Part shown: piece by piece, positions 1 to 7,129 of the stretch
Position numbering within the stretch: the stretch's first letter is position 1
Layout: each line of letters begins with the position of its first letter
DNA from: an uncultured Bacteroidales bacterium
GTDB lineage: Bacteria; Bacteroidota; Bacteroidia; Bacteroidales; Marinilabiliaceae
Assembly (NCBI GenBank): GCA_937892255.1
Contig: CALAUL010000016.1
Location: 28,873 to 92,872, forward strand
Direction: 5' to 3'
Length of the DNA: 64,000 nucleotides
Translations under genes and position numbers: made by a program
The notes under the pieces: model-generated
The model's input: the letters and a program-made list of their open reading frames with translations, nothing else
Databases searched by the model: none
Told to the model about the DNA's origin: nothing

Positions 1-441
1 AACAGACGTCGGTTTCAATATCGAATAGACGAGCCGGATTTTTGTCTGATAGATGATTATGCACATCACCCGGAGGAAATTCGCTCAATGTTGGTATCTT
101 TGCGTCAGATGTATAAAGAACGTAAAATCACGGTGGTCTTTCAACCTCACTTATACACGCGCACGCGTGATTTTGCAGACGAGTTTGCCGAAGTCTTGTC
201 TCTGGCAGACAGAGTCTTGTTGTTGGATATCTATCCAGCTCGAGAGTTGCCGATTGAAGGTGTGACGAGCGAAATGTTGTTGAGTAAAATATGTAAAGCG
301 AATGCATCTTTGACAAGTAATAAAAAGCTGTTCGAAGACATAATGAAGTGTCCGTTAGATGTGTTGGTTATGATGGGCGCAGGAAATATCGACGCCATGG
401 TAGGGCAGATAGAAAAAGAAATCAGGAATGTAAAAAGTTAA
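1..441 (+). CDS. murC: UDP-N-acetylmuramate-L-alanine ligase, C-terminal part
   Basis: This is the 3' end of murC; the start lies before the window. MurC adds L-alanine to UDP-MurNAc in the cytoplasm, the first amino-acid step of peptidoglycan precursor synthesis. The frame is open from base 1. It carries the Mur-ligase C-terminal signatures DDYAHHPEEI (about residues 18-27 of the visible part) and VFQPHLYTRTRDF, which are specific to MurC among the Mur ligases. It ends at TAA 439-441. It is followed at once by ftsQ, ftsA and ftsZ in the same direction, the usual end of a dcw cluster. Seen: motifs and context. Not seen: the ATP-binding domain, which must lie upstream. Confidence 0.95.
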   Translation, partial: NRRRFQYRIDEPDFCLIDDYAHHPEEIRSMLVSLRQMYKERKITVVFQPHLYTRTRDFADEFAEVLSLADRVLLLDIYPARELPIEGVTSEMLLSKICKANASLTSNKKLFEDIMKCPLDVLVMMGAGNIDAMVGQIEKEIRNVKS

Positions 442-461
442 TAAAAAGACTTGCGAGAGAT

Positions 462-1214
462 ATGACCAAAAGGATAAAAATGAAAAAGTATATTGTGAGA
501 CTATTGGTGACGATAGTCCTACTGATTTATTATCCTATTGTCATGTCTTTTGTAAACGCAGAACATAGCAAAGTCGAATGTGTCGACGTTGTTGCAAGAG
601 TAATGAATAACACATCGGACATGCTTATTTCAAACAGCGAACTGAAAAAGATGGTTTTGCGAGAATTTACAAACATCAAAGGGACACTGTTGGATTCGCT
701 TCATCTGATGGAAAAGGAAACCGTACTGGAGTCGATGCCTGTGATAGAGAAATGTGAAATGTACACAACGGCAGGGGGAGTTTTGCATGTGGATGTGTGG
801 CAAAGAGAGCCAATTATGCGTGTGTTCAGGCCGAATGGTTCGTCGTATTATATGGACGCAACATTGCATCGAATACCGGCCAATTATGAAATGAGAACCC
901 ATGTCGTAATCGTCAACGGAGCTGTCAATATATTACAAGACACAAAAGGCTTGGTAGATATATGCAAGTATATTAGAGAAGATAAATTTTGGAGAGCAAC
1001 GATAGAACAGATATATGTAAATGACAATTTGGAATTCATGCTTGTGCCCCGAGTTGGCAATCATGTGATTGAATTTGGTTCGTCTGAACAAATGGAAGAT
1101 AAGTTTAGATTGTTGCATCGACTTTATACCGAGGAGTTTGATATGTTGGAATGGAATCTGTATAAAAAAGTGAGTGTAAAGTTTCAAGGACAGATAATAT
1201 GTACAAAAAGATAA
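462..1214 (+). CDS. ftsQ: Cell division protein FtsQ
   Basis: This is a single-pass inner-membrane division protein of the FtsQBL complex, about 250 residues. A short basic N-terminus is followed by one membrane segment (about residues 13-29, LLVTIVLLIYYPIVMSF), then a periplasmic part that fits the POTRA and beta domains. The call rests largely on position between murC and ftsA and on this topology, because FtsQ sequences diverge quickly. The frame is open further upstream (to 348), but that stretch overlaps murC. I chose ATG 462; ATG 480 is equally possible and has AGGA just upstream. The end overlaps the start of ftsA by 16 bp, which suggests translational coupling. Confidence 0.88.
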   Translation: MTKRIKMKKYIVRLLVTIVLLIYYPIVMSFVNAEHSKVECVDVVARVMNNTSDMLISNSELKKMVLREFTNIKGTLLDSLHLMEKETVLESMPVIEKCEMYTTAGGVLHVDVWQREPIMRVFRPNGSSYYMDATLHRIPANYEMRTHVVIVNGAVNILQDTKGLVDICKYIREDKFWRATIEQIYVNDNLEFMLVPRVGNHVIEFGSSEQMEDKFRLLHRLYTEEFDMLEWNLYKKVSVKFQGQIICTKR

Positions 1215-2557
1215 ACACAATGAGCTATATAGTGGCAATAGATATGGGTACAACGCAATTAAAAGCTTCTCTCTTTCGTAAGGAAGAAGACGAATTGCGT
1301 TTTGTAGATGTTGCTTTTGATGAGTCAGAATCATTTGAAAAGGGACGAATCAAAGACAAAAGTAAATTGGCTATAGATTTAGACAGATTGCTTAATAGCT
1401 TGTTCTTGACTCCAGAGTTGCCTAATGGCATAAAAAGACAAAATGCAGATGTTCGTTATTGTATTGGCGTTAGCGGAATGACGTTTAGAATGAAGACTGA
1501 AACTTATGACGGCAATTTAGATGGTCAAGTATTCTCAGAAATAGAGATGTCCGGTTTCATGAAATTAGTGAAGGACAGATATGCCGGGGCGGAGTCAAAC
1601 AAGAACCTTGTTCGGGTGAAGCCTATTAAATACGAATTCGAGGAAGCAAAAAGCAAAGTGACTCGCATTACTTATTCTGTTCCGTTGGATTGTGCATTGA
1701 ACAAAATAAAGATTCACTATCTTCTGACGTATGTTGATTCTGATTTCGTAAAAGACATGAAGACCATTTTGGCTTGTGATGATAGCAATATCACATTTTA
1801 TCCAATAGCAAGCGCAAAAGCAAAATATCTGTGCAAAGAGGCAACGTTGAAACGTACAGACGGCTTTGTTTTGATAGATATAGGTGGTGGTACAACGTCC
1901 GTAGCGGCTTTCAAATCAGGAGTATTGTTGGGAGAATATTCCTTCCCATTTGGTGCTGATACCGTGACCTACGATATCATGAGATATGTCAACATTGATA
2001 ATCGCAGAGCCAAGAATATCAAATTTAATTTACCGCTGATTTTAGAGTATAAAAATTACAAGCTTACCATAGGCGGAAAAGAAATCAAGACGGATGCAGA
2101 ACGTTTGAAAGAAGTCGTTCAGTTGAGATTGGAGGAGATTATATCGCATGTGTGTGCATTTTGTGCGAAAGTATACGGAACAATCGACGTTCATACGATG
2201 TTCGGCGTGACAGGAGGAGGCTCTTTTATCTTTTCGGTAGAAGATGTAGTGAAAGGATTGACAGATGCAGAAGTGAAGTTGTTTCAAGAGTCAGAGAACA
2301 AATGTTCCGGAGATATCAGTGGTGCAATTGTTGACTCTTCAGAGATTCAGTATAGCATGAGTGGAACATTCGGTATGGTAAAATTATATAGAGAAGAGTT
2401 TGCAGAACAATTTGTGAAGGAGCATATTCCGGATATGTTTGACGAACCGAAGGAGAAGAGTGCCAAGGAAAGCAAAAGTGGCGGAATAGTAAAAGGAATG
2501 AAGAGTTTCTTTGACAATATGATAAAACCATCGGAAGATATAGGTGATAATTTTTGA
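1199..2557 (+). CDS. ftsA: Cell division protein FtsA
   Basis: Actin-like ATPase that tethers FtsZ filaments to the inner membrane. The phosphate-1 motif is IDMGTTQLK near the N-terminus (usually DLGTTK/S), and phosphate-2 is VLIDIGGGTTS at about residues 224-234. A glycine-rich VTGGGSF segment lies in the second ATPase subdomain. The C-terminus GIVKGMKSFFDNMIK could form the amphipathic membrane-targeting helix. The length of 452 aa is normal. The start at 1199 overlaps ftsQ; an internal ATG at 1220 (MSYIVAIDMG) would give 445 aa and begins directly at the ATPase fold, so it may be the true start. The region after phosphate-1 looks divergent from familiar Bacteroides FtsA. Confidence 0.92.
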   Translation: MYKKINTMSYIVAIDMGTTQLKASLFRKEEDELRFVDVAFDESESFEKGRIKDKSKLAIDLDRLLNSLFLTPELPNGIKRQNADVRYCIGVSGMTFRMKTETYDGNLDGQVFSEIEMSGFMKLVKDRYAGAESNKNLVRVKPIKYEFEEAKSKVTRITYSVPLDCALNKIKIHYLLTYVDSDFVKDMKTILACDDSNITFYPIASAKAKYLCKEATLKRTDGFVLIDIGGGTTSVAAFKSGVLLGEYSFPFGADTVTYDIMRYVNIDNRRAKNIKFNLPLILEYKNYKLTIGGKEIKTDAERLKEVVQLRLEEIISHVCAFCAKVYGTIDVHTMFGVTGGGSFIFSVEDVVKGLTDAEVKLFQESENKCSGDISGAIVDSSEIQYSMSGTFGMVKLYREEFAEQFVKEHIPDMFDEPKEKSAKESKSGGIVKGMKSFFDNMIKPSEDIGDNF

Positions 2558-2584
2558 TAGTAAATAAAGAATAATGATCGCGAT

Positions 2585-3931
2585 ATGGAGTTGGTAGAAG
2601 AGAAATCAGAGAGGAAAGGAGAAAGAGCTCCTGAAATGCACAAAATACGAGTTGTCGGAGTCGGAGGAGCCGGAGGAAACGCCGTAAATCGAATGGCGGA
2701 TATGGGTTTTGACGGTGTTACATTTATTGCGTGCAACACCGACGAATTGGCATTGAAAAATAGTAAAGCTGATATCACTATAACTTTGGGCCCATTGTTG
2801 AACCGAGGCTTAGGAGCCGGTAATAATCCTAAAGTCGGGGAGGCCAGTGCAATTGAGTCAGAAGCAGAGATAAGAGAAGTGCTTGCCGGAGCGGAAATTG
2901 TTTTTGTTTCGGCCGGAATGGGCGGCGGAACAGGAACAGGAGCATCTCCGATAATAGCCAAAATTGCAAAAGAATTAAATGCTCTCACCGTAGCTGTGGT
3001 GACCATTCCGGAAAGTACAGAAGGATTATTACGTCTTAAGTCTGTAGCAGATGGAGTGACAAAATTATATAGTTGTGTAGATGCAATGTTGATAGTCAAT
3101 TGCGATATGATGATGAACGTCATTGATCCCAATTGGACTATGGAACGAGTGCGAGCCTATGTCGATGGCGTTTTGGTTAGATCTGTACAAGCCGTATCGC
3201 AGATTGTATCCAGATATGCTGAAATTCAGCTTGACTTTGCAGATTTGAGAAATGCGATGACGAATAGCGGAATATCGTATATAGGCATCGGCTCCGGCAC
3301 AGGGCCAAACAGAGCTAAAGACGCGCTGACACAGGCCCTTAACTCTCCGTTGTTGCGAAACCAAGACTTTAGAGGAGCTCGTTATGTATTGGTTAACATG
3401 ACTTTCGGAGCCAAACACGGTGTTACACTGAGAGAACATGACTTTATTCTTAAATCACTATGTCAATATACAGGTTATAACGTCGTGCTATTGAACAGAG
3501 ACGATAGCTTAAAACCTAACGATAGCGCCATTATGTGGGGAGAAGGAAAAGACTTGTCAATACCTGATGACAGCGACGAATTTAATGTGACAATTGTCGT
3601 TACAGGTTATAGAAAGAATCTGTATGACACAAGGCAAAAAGAAACAAATGCTGGACAAATAATTATTGATGAGAATGACAACGTGTCTATTTGTGATAAC
3701 ATAGTAGAAAACGACGAACCGGCAGAAGAGTTGGATTTCGAAGAACAGTTGAAAGCTTTGTACTTAATAGAACAAGAAGAGGATATGAGTAAAAAGCCAA
3801 AACTCGCAGCCACATTTACATATTCTGACCCTGTGATATTGTCGGAAAATGCGATGTTAGACGAAAAGGAATTGTACAATTTTGAAACGACACCGGCTTT
3901 TATCAGACGAAAAAAGTCTGCAACAAACTGA
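2585..3931 (+). CDS. ftsZ: Cell division protein FtsZ, divergent
   Basis: Tubulin-like GTPase that forms the division ring. The N-terminal loop VVGVGGAGGNAVNRM, the T3 region LNRGLGAGNNPKVG and the tubulin signature GMGGGTGTG (about residues 111-120) are intact. The T7 synergy loop reads QLDFAD (Q215, D217, D220) where almost all FtsZ have NxDFxD; both acidic residues are kept but the Asn is Gln. The usual FEGxKR and GKADD segments are also altered (STEGLLR, RAYVDG). An acidic linker of about 60 residues leads to a conserved C-terminal peptide, TTPAFIRRK, that binds FtsA. It lies 27 bp after ftsA. Context and the C-terminal peptide support a working FtsZ, but an unusual one. Confidence 0.93.
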   Translation: MELVEEKSERKGERAPEMHKIRVVGVGGAGGNAVNRMADMGFDGVTFIACNTDELALKNSKADITITLGPLLNRGLGAGNNPKVGEASAIESEAEIREVLAGAEIVFVSAGMGGGTGTGASPIIAKIAKELNALTVAVVTIPESTEGLLRLKSVADGVTKLYSCVDAMLIVNCDMMMNVIDPNWTMERVRAYVDGVLVRSVQAVSQIVSRYAEIQLDFADLRNAMTNSGISYIGIGSGTGPNRAKDALTQALNSPLLRNQDFRGARYVLVNMTFGAKHGVTLREHDFILKSLCQYTGYNVVLLNRDDSLKPNDSAIMWGEGKDLSIPDDSDEFNVTIVVTGYRKNLYDTRQKETNAGQIIIDENDNVSICDNIVENDEPAEELDFEEQLKALYLIEQEEDMSKKPKLAATFTYSDPVILSENAMLDEKELYNFETTPAFIRRKKSATN

Positions 3932-3960
3932 TAAACAAAAATTTAAAAAAACTATACGAT

Positions 3961-4410
3961 ATGAATTTTTTTGATCAGATTACCGAAGATATTAAGGTAG
4001 CCATGAAAGCTCGCGAGACAGTCAAACTTGAAGCTCTTCGCGGCATAAAGAAGGAACTCATAGAGGCAAAAACGGCTAAAGGAGCCAATGCAGAATTAGA
4101 CGAAACAGAAATCTTTAAGATTTTGAAGAAAATGGTAAAGCAACGTCGCGACTCGGCTCAAATATTTGTAGAGCAAGGTCGTGCCGATTTGGCAGAGCCG
4201 GAAACACTTCAAGCAGATGTTATCGCTGCATATTTGCCGGAGTCAATGTCGGCTGAACAACTTGAAGAGGCCGTGAAGAATATCATTGCTCAAGTAGGAG
4301 CAACATCGATGAAAGATATGGGAAAAGTCATGGGAGTAGCGTCAAAGGAACTATCAGGAAAGGCAGACGGAAAAGATATTTCAGATTGCGTAAAACGTCT
4401 TTTAGCATAA
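3961..4410 (+). CDS. GatB/YqeY domain protein
   Basis: Small cytosolic protein of 149 aa that matches the stand-alone YqeY family, which resembles the C-terminal tRNA-binding domain of GatB. The whole length is family sequence: an N-terminal helical part (about residues 1-95, with the LEALRGIKKELI segment) and the C-terminal three-helix YqeY part containing MKDMGKVMG. The precise role is not established; a link to aminoacyl-tRNA or amidotransferase chemistry is inferred from the domain. It follows ftsZ by 29 bp, the usual position in Bacteroidales, and its end lies 8 bp before the cyclophilin gene. Confidence 0.9.
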   Translation: MNFFDQITEDIKVAMKARETVKLEALRGIKKELIEAKTAKGANAELDETEIFKILKKMVKQRRDSAQIFVEQGRADLAEPETLQADVIAAYLPESMSAEQLEEAVKNIIAQVGATSMKDMGKVMGVASKELSGKADGKDISDCVKRLLA

Positions 4411-4418
4411 AACAGAAT

Positions 4419-4877
4419 ATGATAACTGCAGAAATACATACATCGAAAGGAATCATGGTCGCCTCTTTCTATGAAAAAGATGCGCCAAATACAGTTGCAA
4501 ATTTTGTAAAATTGGCAAAAGAAAAGTTCTATGATGGACTTGCTTTTCACAGAGTAATACCTAACTTTGTCATTCAAGGAGGTTGCCCGTTTTCGCGTGA
4601 TATGAGCGACCCTCGAGTAGGAACAGGCGGTCCGGGCTATTCTATAAATTGTGAGACAAGTGGTGATAATCAATATCATGACAGAGGAGTTCTTTCAATG
4701 GCTCATGCCGGACGAAATACCGGAGGCTCACAATTCTTCATTTGTCATAACAGACAAAACACACAACACCTTGACCGACACCATACCGTATTTGGAAAGT
4801 TGACAGATGGTTTTGATGTCTTGGACGCAATACGACAAGGTGATAAGATTGAGAAAATAATCATTAATGAGCAATAA
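4419..4877 (+). CDS. Cyclophilin-type peptidyl-prolyl cis-trans isomerase
   Basis: Prolyl isomerase of the cyclophilin fold, 152 aa, probably cytoplasmic because no signal peptide is visible. Recognisable motifs are FHRVIPNFVIQGG (catalytic Arg in FHR), MAHAGRNTGGSQFFI (binding-groove Gln and Phe) and HHTVFGKL. The frame extends upstream to 4386, but that part overlaps yqeY and has no family sequence, so ATG 4419 (MITAEIHTSKG) is chosen. The stop is 2 bp from the DUF3127 gene, so the two are probably one transcript. Confidence 0.93.
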   Translation: MITAEIHTSKGIMVASFYEKDAPNTVANFVKLAKEKFYDGLAFHRVIPNFVIQGGCPFSRDMSDPRVGTGGPGYSINCETSGDNQYHDRGVLSMAHAGRNTGGSQFFICHNRQNTQHLDRHHTVFGKLTDGFDVLDAIRQGDKIEKIIINEQ

Positions 4878-4879
4878 AA

Positions 4880-5398
4880 ATGGAACTAATAGGTAGACTA
4901 GTTGAAAAGATGGACGTTATAGTCGTAAGTGACAGATTCCGTCGTCGCGATTTCGTTATTGAAATCATCAATCAACGCAATCCTCAGTACAATGATTTGA
5001 TATTGTTTCAATTGACTAATGACAACTGCGAAAGAATTGACAATATTCAGATAGGAGAAGAAATTCAAGTTACGTTTGATATCCGTGGACGCAAATGGAC
5101 GAGCCCGGAAGGACGAGTTTCTTATTTCAACACATTATCGGCATGGCGTGTAGATCGATATCAGATTGCAAACCAACCAATGCAAGGTTATCAGCAGCCA
5201 ATGCAAAGTTACCAACCACCAATGCAAGGCTACCAACAGCCAATGCAAGGTTATCAGCAACCAATGCAGAGCTATCAGCCACCGATGCAAGGTTATTCGC
5301 AGCAGCCCGCAACACCGGCGACAGCTCCTATGTCGGATACAACAACACAGTCATCTCCGGCGCCGGAGGTTGACAATGGTGATGATTTGCCATTCTAA
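4880..5398 (+). CDS. DUF3127 protein with Q/P repeats and SSB-like C-terminal tip
   Basis: 172 aa. Residues 1-98 match DUF3127, a Bacteroidetes family believed to adopt an OB fold (MELIGRLVEKMDV start, FDIRGRKW). Residues 99-140 are six 7-residue repeats of the form QPMQGYQ, arranged as a three-unit block that occurs twice. The C-terminus is acidic and ends exactly in DDLPF, very close to the DD(D)IPF tip by which single-stranded DNA-binding protein recruits its partners. OB fold, flexible Q/P linker and acidic-aromatic tip repeat the overall plan of SSB. A role in single-stranded DNA metabolism is inference; the function of DUF3127 is not known to me. A strong terminator follows. Confidence 0.85.
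   Translation: MELIGRLVEKMDVIVVSDRFRRRDFVIEIINQRNPQYNDLILFQLTNDNCERIDNIQIGEEIQVTFDIRGRKWTSPEGRVSYFNTLSAWRVDRYQIANQPMQGYQQPMQSYQPPMQGYQQPMQGYQQPMQSYQPPMQGYSQQPATPATAPMSDTTTQSSPAPEVDNGDDLPF
5174..5299 (+). repeat. Six 21-bp in-frame repeats, a duplicated 63-bp block
   Basis: Within the DUF3127 gene, six 21-bp units encode QPMQGYQ, QPMQSYQ, PPMQGYQ, QPMQGYQ, QPMQSYQ and PPMQGYS. Units 1-3 (5174-5236) and 4-6 (5237-5299) give nearly the same peptide, so the latest event was probably duplication of a 63-bp block. Differences between blocks are mainly at third codon positions, which suggests selection for the peptide. Copy number may vary between strains. Confidence 0.95.
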
Positions 5399-5424
5399 CG
5401 AGAATTGCTCGGAAAAGTATATAG

Positions 5425-5459
5425 GCAGAGACATTGTCAGTGATGTCTCTGCTTTTTTT
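5425..5459 (+). terminator. Rho-independent terminator after the DUF3127 gene
   Basis: A perfect 10-bp stem (GCAGAGACAT with ATGTCTCTGC) closes an 8-base loop and is followed by seven T. It lies 27 bp after the DUF3127 stop and probably ends the ftsZ-yqeY-cyclophilin-DUF3127 transcript. Confidence 0.93.
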
Positions 5460-5536
5460 GATATATGCCAATTAATCCCCAACAAAACTTTCGTAATGTG
5501 TAATTATATTGGTTACTAATTCGTAATTTTACAGCC

Positions 5537-7117
5537 ATGAAAAGGAGAAAATTGATACGTCAAATATTATTTGTAACCATAATGCTGTGGTCTATTTTTC
5601 TTGTCTCTTGTAGTGGAGGTAAAGGCGTGGCAGCAAAGAAAACGTTTGACTTGGGCGAATACGACAGAGCTCAGAAGCTCTTCGATAAGGCGTATAAAAC
5701 TGAAAAAAATAGATATCACAAAGGCGAATATGCGTTTTATTTGGCAGAATGTTATCGTTTGAAATGTCTTTATAAAAAAGCAGCCTCATCGTATAATAGG
5801 GCAATTAGGTACAAATTTGACCGAGATATTGCATATCTGTATATGGGAGATTGTCATAGATGTGCAGGAGACTACGAACAAGCCCGCGAGGCTTATAAGA
5901 CATATCTTAATCTATCTTCCGGAAGCCTATTGGCTCGAAATGGGCTTAGCTCTTGCGATATGGCGGAGAAACACCATAATGAGATGGTCGAATATGACTA
6001 TTCAATGACGCCCGATAGCGGTTATGCTGTTGCATTGGCAAAATATTTCAATTCAAAATATTCCGATTATAGTCCGGCATTTGTCGGAGAAGATTATGAT
6101 GTCGTTTACTTTACATCAATGCGCTTGCCCAAGAAACGCAAAAAAACAAATCGTATTACAGGACAAGGGAATTCCAATATTTATATGAGTAAAATTGATG
6201 GCAGTGGAGAGTGGACAGAAGCAGAACCTCTTGAAGAACCATTTGGTCAACAAATTGACGATGGGACACCATCTCTTACACCAGACGGCAAGACGATGTT
6301 CTTTACTCGTTGCCCATATGACGACTCGAAAGTCAACGTTGCAGAATGTTACGAAATAAAGCGAAGCGGAGGACGTTGGGGCGAACCTGTAAGAGTTATA
6401 CCCGGAGGAGACTCCACAATGATGGTTGCCCACCCTGCAATATCTCCTGATGGTAATACCCTCTATTTTGTCAGTGATAGAGAGGGCGGTTTAGGCGGAA
6501 AAGATATCTATGTTACAAATCGAAATACCGACAACTCTTGGTCTGAACCGGAAAACTTGGGAGCAATGGTCAATACACAAGGCGATGAATTGTTTCCGTA
6601 TGTACGTGATAACGGAGAGTTGTATTTTAGCTCCAACGGACACCCAAACTATGGAGGGTTGGATATCTTTAAGGCTGTGAAAAATGAAGGAGATAGGTAT
6701 GTCGTTACAAATATGGGCTTGCCTATTAATAGCAATTTAGATGATTTCGGCATTCTCTTTGAGGGAAATCGCGAACGTGGCTTCTTTAGCAGCAACAGAG
6801 GAAATTCCAAAGGAGTAGATAATATTTATAGTTTTGAACTGCCGGAGGTCGTCTTGTCTCTTGAGACATCTCTTAGAAGTTCTTCGGGACAACCTCTTGA
6901 GCGTGTAATGGTCAGATTGATTGGTTCAAATGGTATGAACGAAAAACTTCGTCCGGCAGAGGACGGAACAATATCGTTGTATCTCGACAATGAAGTCGAT
7001 TACCTTGTCTTGTGTACAGCCAAGGGACATGTCAATAAGAAAATGTCCTTCTCAACAAAGGGAAAGTGCAAGAGCGAAACAATAAAACTTGATGTAGAGT
7101 TGGAGCCGATAAAATAA
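5537..7117 (+). CDS. TPR/PD40 beta-propeller lipoprotein, PorE-like without an OmpA domain
   Basis: 526 aa. A basic N-terminus, a hydrophobic stretch and the lipobox FLVSC predict an envelope lipoprotein. Residues about 35-150 hold TPR-like helices (FDLGEYDRAQKLFDKAYK). Residues about 165-435 are PD40 propeller blades, with repeated SPDGNTLYFVSDR and GGLDIF-type motifs. The last ~85 residues look like a carboxypeptidase-regulatory (CRD) domain. This order is that of PorE, a peptidoglycan-linked component of the type IX secretion system, but the C-terminal OmpA domain is missing. The stop lies 12 bp before the next gene, and no OmpA sequence follows. A role in T9SS or envelope anchoring is inference. 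Confidence 0.8.
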   Translation: MKRRKLIRQILFVTIMLWSIFLVSCSGGKGVAAKKTFDLGEYDRAQKLFDKAYKTEKNRYHKGEYAFYLAECYRLKCLYKKAASSYNRAIRYKFDRDIAYLYMGDCHRCAGDYEQAREAYKTYLNLSSGSLLARNGLSSCDMAEKHHNEMVEYDYSMTPDSGYAVALAKYFNSKYSDYSPAFVGEDYDVVYFTSMRLPKKRKKTNRITGQGNSNIYMSKIDGSGEWTEAEPLEEPFGQQIDDGTPSLTPDGKTMFFTRCPYDDSKVNVAECYEIKRSGGRWGEPVRVIPGGDSTMMVAHPAISPDGNTLYFVSDREGGLGGKDIYVTNRNTDNSWSEPENLGAMVNTQGDELFPYVRDNGELYFSSNGHPNYGGLDIFKAVKNEGDRYVVTNMGLPINSNLDDFGILFEGNRERGFFSSNRGNSKGVDNIYSFELPEVVLSLETSLRSSSGQPLERVMVRLIGSNGMNEKLRPAEDGTISLYLDNEVDYLVLCTAKGHVNKKMSFSTKGKCKSETIKLDVELEPIK

Positions 7118-7129
7118 CGAAGTCGAAAC

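Noticed and set aside
348..461. Upstream extension of the ftsQ open frame
   Set aside because: It overlaps the murC end and lacks FtsQ-like topology; starts at 462 or 480 put a basic segment and membrane helix at the N-terminus.
2347..3132. 261-codon minus-strand open frame across the ftsA-ftsZ junction
   Set aside because: It is antisense to two clearly conserved genes, has no recognisable domain and is a frame shadow of their codon bias.
2585..3931. The ftsZ-like gene as a plasmid or phage tubulin (TubZ/PhuZ)
   Set aside because: It lies in the murC-ftsQ-ftsA cluster and has the FtsA-binding C-terminal peptide, which TubZ proteins lack.
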